50,498 nucleotides of DNA from an uncultured Prevotellaceae bacterium (GTDB taxonomy: Bacteria > Bacteroidota > Bacteroidia > Bacteroidales > Muribaculaceae). Positions 35,325 to 42,860 of the stretch are shown here, one piece after another. Under the pieces are notes generated by a model. It did no database searches, was not told the DNA's origin, and worked only from the letters and a program-made list of their open reading frames with translations. The stretch covers positions 1 to 50,498 of the forward strand of contig ONEL01000014.1 in NCBI GenBank assembly GCA_900316835.1. The letters are read 5' to 3'. Numbering within the stretch: position 1 is the first letter of the stretch; each line of letters opens with the position of its first letter. The translations under genes were made by a program, and so were the position numbers.

Positions 35325-36080
35325 TTACAAGTAGGGATATTCCACATCCCACAGGTAAAGGGCGTGGGCGGGCATTGAGGTGCCTGCGGCACAACGGTCT
35401 TTCTTCTCAATAATGCCACAAAATTCCTCAACACTGATTTTGCGCATCCCCACATCCACCAGTGTACCCACTATGGCACGCACCATGTTGCGCAAGAAGC
35501 GGTCGGCAGTGATGGTGAACACCCATTGCTCCACATGCGAGTCAATGCCGTCATAGCGTTGCCAGCATGCATGAGTGACGTGACAGTTATTGGTCTTCAC
35601 ATCGGTATGTAACTTACTAAACGAGGTAAAATCCTCATATCGCAGCAGGTGCTTAGCAGCCTCGTTCATGAGTTCAAAGTCGAGCCTGGGGTTGCATTGC
35701 CAGCTCATTGTGCGAAGTAATGCCGACTTAGCGGTGTGGGCAAAGTACTTGTAGGTGCGAGCTGTGGCATCGAAGCGCGCATGAGCGCTAGCATCAACGG
35801 GAATAACATCATGAATGGCAATATCTTGCGGCAATATTCCATTGAGACTACGCTTCAACAAGTCCACATCGGCAATGGGAGTTGCGCTGTCGAAGTGGGC
35901 ATACATTGTCATGGCATTCACTCCGGCATCGGTGCGACCGGCGCCAGTGATGGGAGTAGTGGCGCGCAACACCATGGCAAGAGCTTTCTCAATGGTCTCT
36001 TGCACACTCACATCGTTAGGCTGAATTTGCCATCCATGATATTCAGCCCCCTGGAAGGATAGTTTCAAAAAATATCGCAT
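35325..36080 (-). CDS. truA: tRNA pseudouridine(38-40) synthase
   Basis: TruA makes pseudouridine at positions 38-40 of the tRNA anticodon stem. The 251-residue protein has the catalytic motif GAGRTDAGVNA (Asp51), the N-terminal 'LSFQGAEYHGWQIQP' strand and the C-terminal 'FTITADRFLRNMVRAIVGTL'. The esterase gene ends 22 bases upstream, so the two are probably cotranscribed. The window also holds an RluA-type enzyme, so two of the cell's pseudouridine synthases are here. Confidence 0.95.
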   Translation of the reverse strand: MRYFLKLSFQGAEYHGWQIQPNDVSVQETIEKALAMVLRATTPITGAGRTDAGVNAMTMYAHFDSATPIADVDLLKRSLNGILPQDIAIHDVIPVDASAHARFDATARTYKYFAHTAKSALLRTMSWQCNPRLDFELMNEAAKHLLRYEDFTSFSKLHTDVKTNNCHVTHACWQRYDGIDSHVEQWVFTITADRFLRNMVRAIVGTLVDVGMRKISVEEFCGIIEKKDRCAAGTSMPAHALYLWDVEYPYL

Positions 36081-36102
36081 GTGATAGTGATTAATTTATT
36101 TT

Positions 36103-37029
36103 TTATTTCCCCAAGATAAACAATAGTGGTGTGTCGAGGCGTTCAGCCCAGTAGGTTTCCATGTGCTTGTGGCCCTCAAACACCCGGCTCACAAAGTGAT
36201 TTGCATTCCACCCGCATTTCTTGAGCATCGCATCCATCTTGCTTTGAGCTTGTGCATAGGTATCATCGAGTTCTACCGAGCCACGATCCATATAGAGCAA
36301 GTGAGTGCCTGGATTGGGCATGTTAGCCTCAACATAATTGCGCAAGCCCTCGCTCCATGCTTGAGAATCAAAGTTTGGGTCAGGAAACATCATCGACACG
36401 TGGGTAGACATGCACACCGCACCGCCAAACACCCATGGATACTCGCACATGGCATAAAGCGAAATCAGCCCTCCCATACTCGACCCCATCACAAAGGTGT
36501 GCTCCATCGATGTGAGTGGACGATAATGGCTATCAATAAAGGGTTTTAACTCTTGCACCAGGAATTGGAGATACTCATCTCCCTTGAAAGCGGTTAAGTC
36601 CACATCCATGCGCTTCTCGCGTGGCACTTGCTCAAAGCAACGAGTGGGAAAATAGTCAAAAAGACGATTGCTGGTATTGTCAACACCCACCACAATGCAA
36701 CGTCGTGCCTTACCGGCAGCAATGAGGGCGCCCAGCACCTCATCCACCTGCCACTCCTGCTTGTTCCATGTGGCTGTGGCATCAAAGAGCATTTGCCCGT
36801 CGTGCATATATAGCACATCACAGGGCTCTCCCAGCTTGTAGTCTTGCGGCAGCCACACCGTCACATTGCGTGGCTCAATCACCCGTGACGGGAATTGGGG
36901 ATAACTCTCGAGTGTTCCATATCTCACCACCTGTGAGGAAGCCACAGGCTCTAGCTCACCGGCAATAGCGCCATGGGTGCACATCACCATAAAAATGCTA
37001 ATTATTAAAAATAAAAATGTCTTTTTCAT
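36103..37029 (-). CDS. Secreted alpha/beta hydrolase, esterase-like (enterochelin/feruloyl esterase type)
   Basis: The 308-residue protein has a signal peptide (MKKTFLFLIISIFMVMCTHG), then an esterase D-like alpha/beta-hydrolase domain: 'DVLYMHDGQMLFDATATWNK', the nucleophile elbow GSSMGG, an Asp-bearing region after 'GTHLLYMDRGSVELDD', and the final His in 'FEGHKHMETYW'. Such enzymes cleave esters of siderophores, phenolic sugars or short acyl groups; the substrate is unknown. It leads a likely two-gene operon with truA. A TATATTTG box (37046-37053, minus strand) could be its -7 element. Confidence 0.85.
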   Translation of the reverse strand: MKKTFLFLIISIFMVMCTHGAIAGELEPVASSQVVRYGTLESYPQFPSRVIEPRNVTVWLPQDYKLGEPCDVLYMHDGQMLFDATATWNKQEWQVDEVLGALIAAGKARRCIVVGVDNTSNRLFDYFPTRCFEQVPREKRMDVDLTAFKGDEYLQFLVQELKPFIDSHYRPLTSMEHTFVMGSSMGGLISLYAMCEYPWVFGGAVCMSTHVSMMFPDPNFDSQAWSEGLRNYVEANMPNPGTHLLYMDRGSVELDDTYAQAQSKMDAMLKKCGWNANHFVSRVFEGHKHMETYWAERLDTPLLFILGK

Positions 37030-37248
37030 TGAGGTATTTTTTTTGCAAATATACTACATTTTATCAATATTGAACCCAACCGCCACACTACATTTTCTAC
37101 TAAAAAATTGGTTACAATATGCAATGAAGGTTAAAGACGCAAAAAAAGCACGCTATTGAAACTATTTTTCCTAATTTTGTCACCAAGTCTAGAGAAACAA
37201 CTACACTAAAAAGAAAAAAAACAACATTTTTTTACCTTTATAATAATT

Positions 37249-39105
37249 ATGACAACATATCGCAATCTATCCCAAGCCGAGATTGAGAAATTACAAAACA
37301 ATGATTGCCAAGCGCAAGACTGGAGCTTGGTGAAAGTGAGTGACGACTTCAACCCCGATAGCTTGCACCGGGTAACGTTCTACGGCACGGCACAGCTAGG
37401 GAGCTTCGCCGGAAGCATTGAGGTGAGTGAGGGTTTTGTAAAGCGATGTGGAATAAACAATGCCACGCTCAGGAACGTGACTGTGGGCAACCGTTGCCTA
37501 ATCGAAAACATTGGGAACTTCATGAACAACGTTAATGTGGGCGACGAATGCCACATCTCTAACGTGTGCACCATTGAGACCACTCCCAAAGCCAACTATG
37601 GACAGGGAAACCTAATCTCAGTCCTCAACGAGGTGGGAAAGGGTAATTTGCTCATCTTCGACGGGCTCAACAGCCAGCTTGCCGCACTAATGGTGAAGCA
37701 TTTCAACAACTCCGCTCTGCAAGTCGCCATCAAGGACATGGTTCAAAAGCATGTGGAACAAAACAAGCCTGCTTGCAGCACTATTGGCAACAAAGTGAGA
37801 ATCATTAACACCAACGAGATCACTAACACCGTCATTGGCGACGGATGCAACATAATAGGAGCTTCAAGACTCAGCAACTGCACGGTGAGCAGCACTGTCG
37901 ACAACCCCATCTGCATTGGCACCGGTGTGATTTGTGAGAAATCAATCATCAGTGGAGGCTCTAGAATTATCAATAGTGTAAAGATTGTGGACTGCATGGT
38001 GGGCGAAGCATGCGAGCTAAGCAACGGCTTCACCGCTGCGGGGAGCGTGTTCTTTGCTAACAGCTACATGTCGAATGGCGAGGCTTGCGCAGCATTCTGC
38101 GGGCCATTCACCGTGAGTCATCACAAGAGCTCGCTACTGATTGGAGGCATGTTCTCATTCTACAATGCCGGCTCGGCGACCAACTTCAGCAATCACGCCT
38201 ACAAAATGGGTCCCATGCACTATGGAATACTGGAACGAGGCACAAAAACCGCCAGTGGAGCCTATCTGCTCATGCCTGCCAACATAGGCACTTTCAGCGT
38301 GTTATTTGGCAAACTGATGTACCACCCCGACACTCGCGACCTACCATTTTCCTATCTTATTGCCTACAACGATACCATGTATCTAGTGCCCGGACGCAAC
38401 TTCGCTACCGTGGGGCTTTACCGCGACATTCGCAAGTGGCCCAAGCGCGACAAGCGCCGCCTGGCGGCTCGCAAGAGCATTGTCAACTTCGACTGGCTAA
38501 GCCCGTTCTCCATTAGCGAGGTACTGCGCGGGAAAAAAATACTAGAGCGACTGCGTGAAGCAAGTGGCGAAAACGTTAGCACCTACAACTATCACGAGTA
38601 TGTCATCAAGGCTCCATTGCTACGCAAGGGAATTCACTACTACGACCTGGCGCTGCGCATCTACATGGGAGCAGTGCTCAAGCGTCACAAGCCCGAGTTG
38701 CCACAAGTGGCTGTGGGCGAGGGCGACTGGATCGACCTCTCAGGGTTGCTAATGCCTGTGAGCGAGGAGGAGCGCATCATTAGCGACATCATTGAGGGTC
38801 GCCTTAGCGATATCAACCAGGTGCTAGAGCGTTTCCAGTTCATTCACAACAATTATAACGAGTATCGCTGGACATGGACTTATCGCATGATTCTAGACTA
38901 CTACCACATTGACAAGCTCGACGATGACGCTGTGGCACGCATCCATGCCGACTATGTGGCGGCACGGCGCGAGTGGATAGCCCTCATCCGCAAGGATGCT
39001 GAGAAAGAGTTTAACTTGGGCGACGTGGAACGCGATGTCTTAGACGACTTTATTGCCCAGCTCGAGGGGGAAGTTGATTTTGAAAACAAAAAACTTTACA
39101 TGTAA
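37249..39105 (+). CDS. DUF4954 family protein (left-handed beta-helix)
   Basis: The 618-residue protein matches the Bacteroidetes DUF4954 family. Its first 330 residues have many hexapeptide-like turns (I/V-G-N/D, e.g. 'NVTVGNRCLIENIG', 'NTVIGDGCNIIGAS', 'SIISGGSRIINSVKIVD'), as in left-handed beta-helix acyl- or nucleotidyl-transferases. The C-terminal half is helical, with many Arg, Asp and Glu ('RDIRKWPKRDKRRLAARKSI'). No signal peptide is present, so it is cytosolic. The function is not established; the helix suggests a transferase-like activity on a nucleotide-sugar or acyl substrate. A -7-like TAATTTTG lies at 37172. Confidence 0.9.
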   Translation: MTTYRNLSQAEIEKLQNNDCQAQDWSLVKVSDDFNPDSLHRVTFYGTAQLGSFAGSIEVSEGFVKRCGINNATLRNVTVGNRCLIENIGNFMNNVNVGDECHISNVCTIETTPKANYGQGNLISVLNEVGKGNLLIFDGLNSQLAALMVKHFNNSALQVAIKDMVQKHVEQNKPACSTIGNKVRIINTNEITNTVIGDGCNIIGASRLSNCTVSSTVDNPICIGTGVICEKSIISGGSRIINSVKIVDCMVGEACELSNGFTAAGSVFFANSYMSNGEACAAFCGPFTVSHHKSSLLIGGMFSFYNAGSATNFSNHAYKMGPMHYGILERGTKTASGAYLLMPANIGTFSVLFGKLMYHPDTRDLPFSYLIAYNDTMYLVPGRNFATVGLYRDIRKWPKRDKRRLAARKSIVNFDWLSPFSISEVLRGKKILERLREASGENVSTYNYHEYVIKAPLLRKGIHYYDLALRIYMGAVLKRHKPELPQVAVGEGDWIDLSGLLMPVSEEERIISDIIEGRLSDINQVLERFQFIHNNYNEYRWTWTYRMILDYYHIDKLDDDAVARIHADYVAARREWIALIRKDAEKEFNLGDVERDVLDDFIAQLEGEVDFENKKLYM

Positions 39106-39119
39106 TATTTATACCGTAA

Positions 39120-39152
39120 TTGTGCATTATTTATTAAGTTTTTGTATCTTTG
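39120..39152 (+). promoter_or_regulatory. Promoter of the 465-residue secreted protein gene
   Basis: TTG (39120-39122) and TATCTTTG (39145-39152) are 22 bases apart. The start codon at 39214 gives a leader of about 55 bases. Confidence 0.6.
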
Positions 39153-39213
39153 CGCTCACATTGAGCTTTTTAACAACAACCCTATATTATTAATTTACAA
39201 AACTTTTCTACAC

Positions 39214-40611
39214 ATGAAGAAACTCTTTACCTTATTACTAGTGCTTGCAATGGCAATTCCCACATTTGCAAGCGAGAAAACCGTGACCATCTCCCGCAAC
39301 GAGGGAGAATACTCCGATGCCAGCACTGTATACTATGCTGTGAAAGATGGTATCATCCTCACCATGACAGGTGGCATGAACAATGTGAACTACCTGCTGG
39401 CGAACCCTAATACTAACTTCACCATCCTTTCCTACAATTACACTATCAAGAAAATTGTGTTCCACTGCCTCGACGACGCTGTGGAAGGCGACCTCGATGC
39501 CAGCTACTGGGGGCCATCAACCATTACCCTCTTTGCTAACCACACTAACCCCACCAACCCTGGATCCTACACCAGCAGTGGCTTCGTTGGAACATGGGAA
39601 GGCTCTTCATCGAGCTTGAACTTTGCCGTTAAGGGTCATGGCGTGCGCTTCGCCTCTATCGAAATCACCTACGACAAGCCCGAGGGCGACATTTATGAAC
39701 TCGTGACACAGCGCAGCCAGATTGTGGAAGGCAAGAGCTATGTGATTGTGAGCCAATATAAGGACAAGGTAATGCGCTTCAAGGAAGCATCAAATGTCAC
39801 TCCTCCCGCTACCGATGTGGTAGAATGGATGAACGAGAGCAAAACTCGCGTTAAGGTCGACGGCGATGCCATGATCATTCGCATGGCAGGCGTGCAGGAT
39901 ACCACCATTGGCAGCAACACTCGCCGCGTGGCTTGGTTCACACTGGGCAATGGATACCTGCGCGGGCAGGGCGACAACCTCACCGTCACCACCACTCCCA
40001 ACGATTATGGCCGTGCCATCATGTACATCAGCAATGTGGAATATAACTACCTGTGCTGGTTCAAGAATGTGGGCTCTTCTACTCGCACCATACGCTACGA
40101 CTATGACAACGAGCAATTCTTGTTCAAGAGCATCAACAACGACCCCGACGGACGCGTGTGGCTTTACAAGCTAGCCGAGAGCTACCAAGTGAGCACCAAG
40201 TGCACACCCGAGGACGGCGGCACTATCACGCTGGGCGATGGCGTGGTTAACGGCACCTCGCAAGACGGGGAAACTGTGAATTTCGTTGTTGAACCCGCCA
40301 ACGGCTATGCCATCAATAGCATCACGCTCACTAATATCACCACTGGCGAGGAAACCGTGCTTAACACCTTGCGTGGAACAAGCCCCAGCCATAACTACCA
40401 GTTCACCATGCCGGCTAGCGACGTGCTCATCAAGGCGGAGTTCACTCAGGGCACTGCTATCGACACCCTCAAGCAACCCGCTCAGGTGAGCAGTGTGGAA
40501 TATGTCAACATGGCTGGCGTGCGCAGCAGCAAGCCCTTCGGTGGCATGAACATTGTCATCACTCGCTACACCGATGGCTCCACAACCACCTCCAAAGCTG
40601 TTATGAAATAA
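39214..40611 (+). CDS. Secreted protein with C-terminal sorting-like tail
   Basis: The 465-residue product has a signal peptide (MKKLFTLLLVLAMAIPTFAS). I chose ATG 39214 because the in-frame ATG at 39142 lies upstream of the predicted transcript start. The N-terminal half is beta-rich ('YYAVKDGIILTMTGGMNNVN'; 'VRFASIEITYD'), the middle contains 'YVIVSQYKDKVMRFKEASN', and residues about 350-425 look like a bacterial Ig/InlB-like repeat ('CTPEDGGTITLGDG..NGYAINSITLTNITTGEE'). The last 40 residues (VEYVNMAGVRSSKPFGGMNI, then VITRYTDGSTTTSKAVMK) match the tails of the two giant secreted proteins. A strong terminator follows. Confidence 0.8.
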   Translation: MKKLFTLLLVLAMAIPTFASEKTVTISRNEGEYSDASTVYYAVKDGIILTMTGGMNNVNYLLANPNTNFTILSYNYTIKKIVFHCLDDAVEGDLDASYWGPSTITLFANHTNPTNPGSYTSSGFVGTWEGSSSSLNFAVKGHGVRFASIEITYDKPEGDIYELVTQRSQIVEGKSYVIVSQYKDKVMRFKEASNVTPPATDVVEWMNESKTRVKVDGDAMIIRMAGVQDTTIGSNTRRVAWFTLGNGYLRGQGDNLTVTTTPNDYGRAIMYISNVEYNYLCWFKNVGSSTRTIRYDYDNEQFLFKSINNDPDGRVWLYKLAESYQVSTKCTPEDGGTITLGDGVVNGTSQDGETVNFVVEPANGYAINSITLTNITTGEETVLNTLRGTSPSHNYQFTMPASDVLIKAEFTQGTAIDTLKQPAQVSSVEYVNMAGVRSSKPFGGMNIVITRYTDGSTTTSKAVMK

Positions 40612-40639
40612 CACAACACATTAATATATCACTAACTAT

Positions 40640-40680
40640 CATGGGCACCGCCACAGGAGAAACTGCAGGCGGTGCCCATG
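40640..40680 (+). terminator. Terminator of the 465-residue protein gene
   Basis: CATGGGCACCGCC pairs perfectly with GGCGGTGCCCATG around a 15-base loop. It is followed by AGTTTATAAT rather than a long T-run. Confidence 0.65.
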
Positions 40681-40715
40681 AGTTTATAATGATGAAACAA
40701 TAGGGTACAAAAAAA

Positions 40716-40811
40716 GGGTAAGAAGACTACATCGCGCCGCTACAACCTGTTACCCTTGCTTCGGTCAAGACCTGGGGGATTGGCAGGGAGCTGGCCGTGT
40801 AGGACTTACCC
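40716..40811 (-). ncRNA. ffs: Probable 4.5S / small SRP RNA
   Basis: A 96-base minus-strand RNA is framed by a perfect promoter (40817-40847) and a T-run (40709-40715). It folds into one long hairpin: GGGTAAG pairs with CTTACCC at the ends, then CTACA with TGTAG, and the apical part reads CAGGTCTTGACCGAAGCAAGG then GTAACAGG, resembling the Ffh-binding domain IV of bacterial SRP RNA (..GGAA..AGCAAGGGTAAC..). SRP RNA with Ffh targets nascent membrane proteins. The apical loop reads CGAA where GGAA or another GNRA loop is usual. Another structured RNA cannot be excluded. Confidence 0.65.
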
Positions 40812-40816
40812 GGCTG

Positions 40817-40847
40817 CAAAGGTACAATTTTTTTTATTACCACCAAA
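40817..40847 (-). promoter_or_regulatory. Promoter of the SRP-like RNA
   Basis: Minus-strand TTTG (40847-40844) and TACCTTTG (40824-40817) are 19 bases apart, directly before the RNA start. Confidence 0.8.
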
Positions 40848-40879
40848 ATTTTTCTTCTTTTTCTCAAGTTATAACCACT

Positions 40880-40917
40880 CTTTAACCCCAATTCGGTGAT
40901 AAGGATTGGGGTTAAAG
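40880..40917 (-). terminator. Terminator-like hairpin after the inositol-phosphatase gene
   Basis: CTTTAACCCCAAT pairs with ATTGGGGTTAAAG around a 12-base loop. The T-run is short, so it may be an RNA-stabilising stem as much as a terminator. It separates the phosphatase gene from the SRP-like RNA promoter. Confidence 0.6.
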
Positions 40918-40961
40918 CTTTAAAGTGTGCTTTTCGGAACTTTGTTAGAGCACAACCGGCA

Positions 40962-41747
40962 TCAATGCCCGGCAAGTAACTGCTCCAGCTGTGGCGCCAG
41001 CACCTTGCCCGCGGCGATAATGCTCCAGTTGCGATCGGGACGGAAACGGTGCGCTACAGCTCCCGCCTCATGAGCGATAAGCATTGCGGCACACACGTCC
41101 CACTCGTTGAGGTTCATCTCCCAGTAAGCATCAAGAAATCCGGCTGCCACATAGCTAATGTCGAGCGCCGCCGAGCCCAGCCGTCGTAGCCCTCGCACCA
41201 GTGGCATGATGCGTGCCACGTTGTCGAGATTATTGTCGGGGTTGGTAGCCTTGTCGTAGGGGAACCCTGTCGAGACCACAGCCTTTGCCAGCGATGGAGT
41301 CTCGCTGGCGGCAATGCGATTGCCATTGAGCCACGCCCCCTTTCCCTTCACTGCGGTGAACATCTCATGCAACTGTGCCGCATATACCACCCCCACCACA
41401 GCCTCGCCATGGTGCTTCACACCTATCGAAACATTGAACCAGGGTAGCCCGGCGCTATAGTTGGTAGTGCCATCCAGGGGGTCTATCACCCATTGCCACG
41501 AGTCATCGCCCTTCAAAATTAATCCCGACTCCTCGGTGAGAATCGAGTGGTCGGGATAGAGGGTGCTGATGCAATCGGTGATGAGACGTTCGCTTGCCTT
41601 GTCGGCGGCAGTAACCACATCAAAGTCGTTCTGCTTAGTGGCGATTTCCAGTTCTCGCGAGCGAAACAGCTTTAGCTGCACTTCACCCGCTTGCCTTGCC
41701 ATCGTTGTGGCATGGGCAAGGATTGCGTCATAGTTTTCCATGCTCAT
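40962..41747 (-). CDS. Inositol monophosphatase family protein
   Basis: The 261-residue Mg-dependent phosphatase has the family's metal sites: 'EESG' (ILTEESGLIL, residues about 69-78), 'DPLDGTTNY' (about 87-95) and 'WDVCAAMLIAHEAGA' near the C-terminus. It could act on inositol phosphates or, like CysQ/SuhB relatives, on other sugar or nucleotide phosphates. It lies 8 bases after the Lrp-type regulator and is likely cotranscribed with it. Confidence 0.92.
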   Translation of the reverse strand: MSMENYDAILAHATTMARQAGEVQLKLFRSRELEIATKQNDFDVVTAADKASERLITDCISTLYPDHSILTEESGLILKGDDSWQWVIDPLDGTTNYSAGLPWFNVSIGVKHHGEAVVGVVYAAQLHEMFTAVKGKGAWLNGNRIAASETPSLAKAVVSTGFPYDKATNPDNNLDNVARIMPLVRGLRRLGSAALDISYVAAGFLDAYWEMNLNEWDVCAAMLIAHEAGAVAHRFRPDRNWSIIAAGKVLAPQLEQLLAGH

Positions 41748-41755
41748 GTTGAGCC

Positions 41756-42232
41756 TTATTTTTTAGCCGAAGGTTTCTTAATAGGTATCTGGCGCTTGAA
41801 CACCTCTTTAAAGGTTATCAACGTCTCGGTGCGGCCCAGCCCCAGTTGCAGGAACTTGTCGTGAATGAGCTTGAGCATGTGGTCGTTGTTGTGAGCATAA
41901 AGCTTCACAAACATGTCATACTTGCCTGTGGTGTAATAGCACTCAACCACCTCGGGCAGTTCCTTGAGGTGCTCAACCACGCTCTCAAACTTCGACGAGT
42001 CGTTCAAGAAAATTCCTACATAGGCACAGGTGTCATATCCCACAGCCACGGGGTTGATAAGCGAGATAGAGCCATTAATCACTTTCATAGAATTCAGCTT
42101 CTGGATGCGCTGATGAATTGCCGCCCCCGACACGTTACATTCACGGGCAATCTCCAGATAAGGCTTGCGAGCGTCGCTCGATAGCATGTTAAGGATTTTA
42201 TAATCCAGATCATCTAACTTTGGTGTTGCCAT
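41756..42232 (-). CDS. Lrp/AsnC family transcriptional regulator
   Basis: The 158-residue protein has an N-terminal winged helix-turn-helix (residues about 5-55, 'LDDLDYKILNMLSSDARKPY' to 'GAAIHQRIQKLNSMKVINGS') and a C-terminal RAM ligand-binding domain (65-150, 'VECYYTTGKYDMFVKLYAHN'). Lrp/AsnC proteins form octamers and respond to amino acids. Basic residues close the C-terminus (IPIKKPSAKK). It is probably autoregulated. Its effector is unknown. Confidence 0.93.
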   Translation of the reverse strand: MATPKLDDLDYKILNMLSSDARKPYLEIARECNVSGAAIHQRIQKLNSMKVINGSISLINPVAVGYDTCAYVGIFLNDSSKFESVVEHLKELPEVVECYYTTGKYDMFVKLYAHNNDHMLKLIHDKFLQLGLGRTETLITFKEVFKRQIPIKKPSAKK

Positions 42233-42328
42233 AATAACTTGTTTTATATTAGGTTAAATAATTAATTCCTTGCAATAAACACGCGTCAAAAACGCCCCGA
42301 ATGGGTAGTTTTCGTTCTAATTCGTTTG

Positions 42329-42361
42329 CAAATGTAAGAATTTTTTCTGAAATTCCTACAA
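42329..42361 (-). promoter_or_regulatory. Probable promoter of the Lrp-phosphatase operon
   Basis: TACATTTG (42336-42329) on the minus strand and a TTG (42361-42359) are 22 bases apart, slightly long. The leader would be about 90 bases. Confidence 0.5.
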
Positions 42362-42603
42362 TTTATAAACATTTTTTATTCGTTTTCTTTCAATTTTACC
42401 ACAATATCACCAAATTTGACCAGCAACTCACCACAGGTAACGCAGCACCCTCTAAAACTGAATAATTGAATTAATATACATAACGAAACATTTCACACCG
42501 TTAAAATGTATTAAAAGTGTTAAAATATCCACTAATTCTATTAAATTCAAGACAAAATGTGATTTTTCTTATACTAAAAATAGTGACATGTCAAAAAAAT
42601 GTT

Positions 42604-42611
42604 TAATTTTG
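42604..42611 (+). promoter_or_regulatory. Possible -7 box for the 1,689-residue secreted protein
   Basis: TAATTTTG fits the -7 consensus, but no TTTG lies at -33. If used, the leader would be about 245 bases and would include a CACTATT/AATAGTG hairpin (42713-42730). The AT-rich gap 42362-42860 holds nothing else I can name. Confidence 0.35.
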
Positions 42612-42832
42612 TGACGGAAAAAATTGTTAATGTGTTATTACAAACTCTTGAAGCTCTAAACCATCTTTTATAAAAAGAACCTAAAAATCAAGAAGTAATG
42701 CACTTGTAAAACCACTATTTTTTAATAGTGCCAGTTTGTGTTGTGAAATAGTCATGCACCAAGGCAAGACTATAGCTCAACAGAATATAATGCCGCATAA
42801 GCATGCGCTTAAAATGAATAACCATTTTTTTA

Positions 42833-42846
42833 TTTACTAACCATAC
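42833..42846 (+). promoter_or_regulatory. Conserved leader motif TTTACTAACCATAC
   Basis: It differs by one base from the motif before the gene at 18657, at nearly the same distance from the start codon (14 bases). Confidence 0.4.
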
Positions 42847-42860
42847 AAAAAAGTATTATT

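Noticed and set aside
40716..40811. The small RNA on the plus strand, with a TTCG tetraloop
   Set aside because: The promoter and the T-run both belong to the minus strand; the TTCG loop is only the complement of CGAA.
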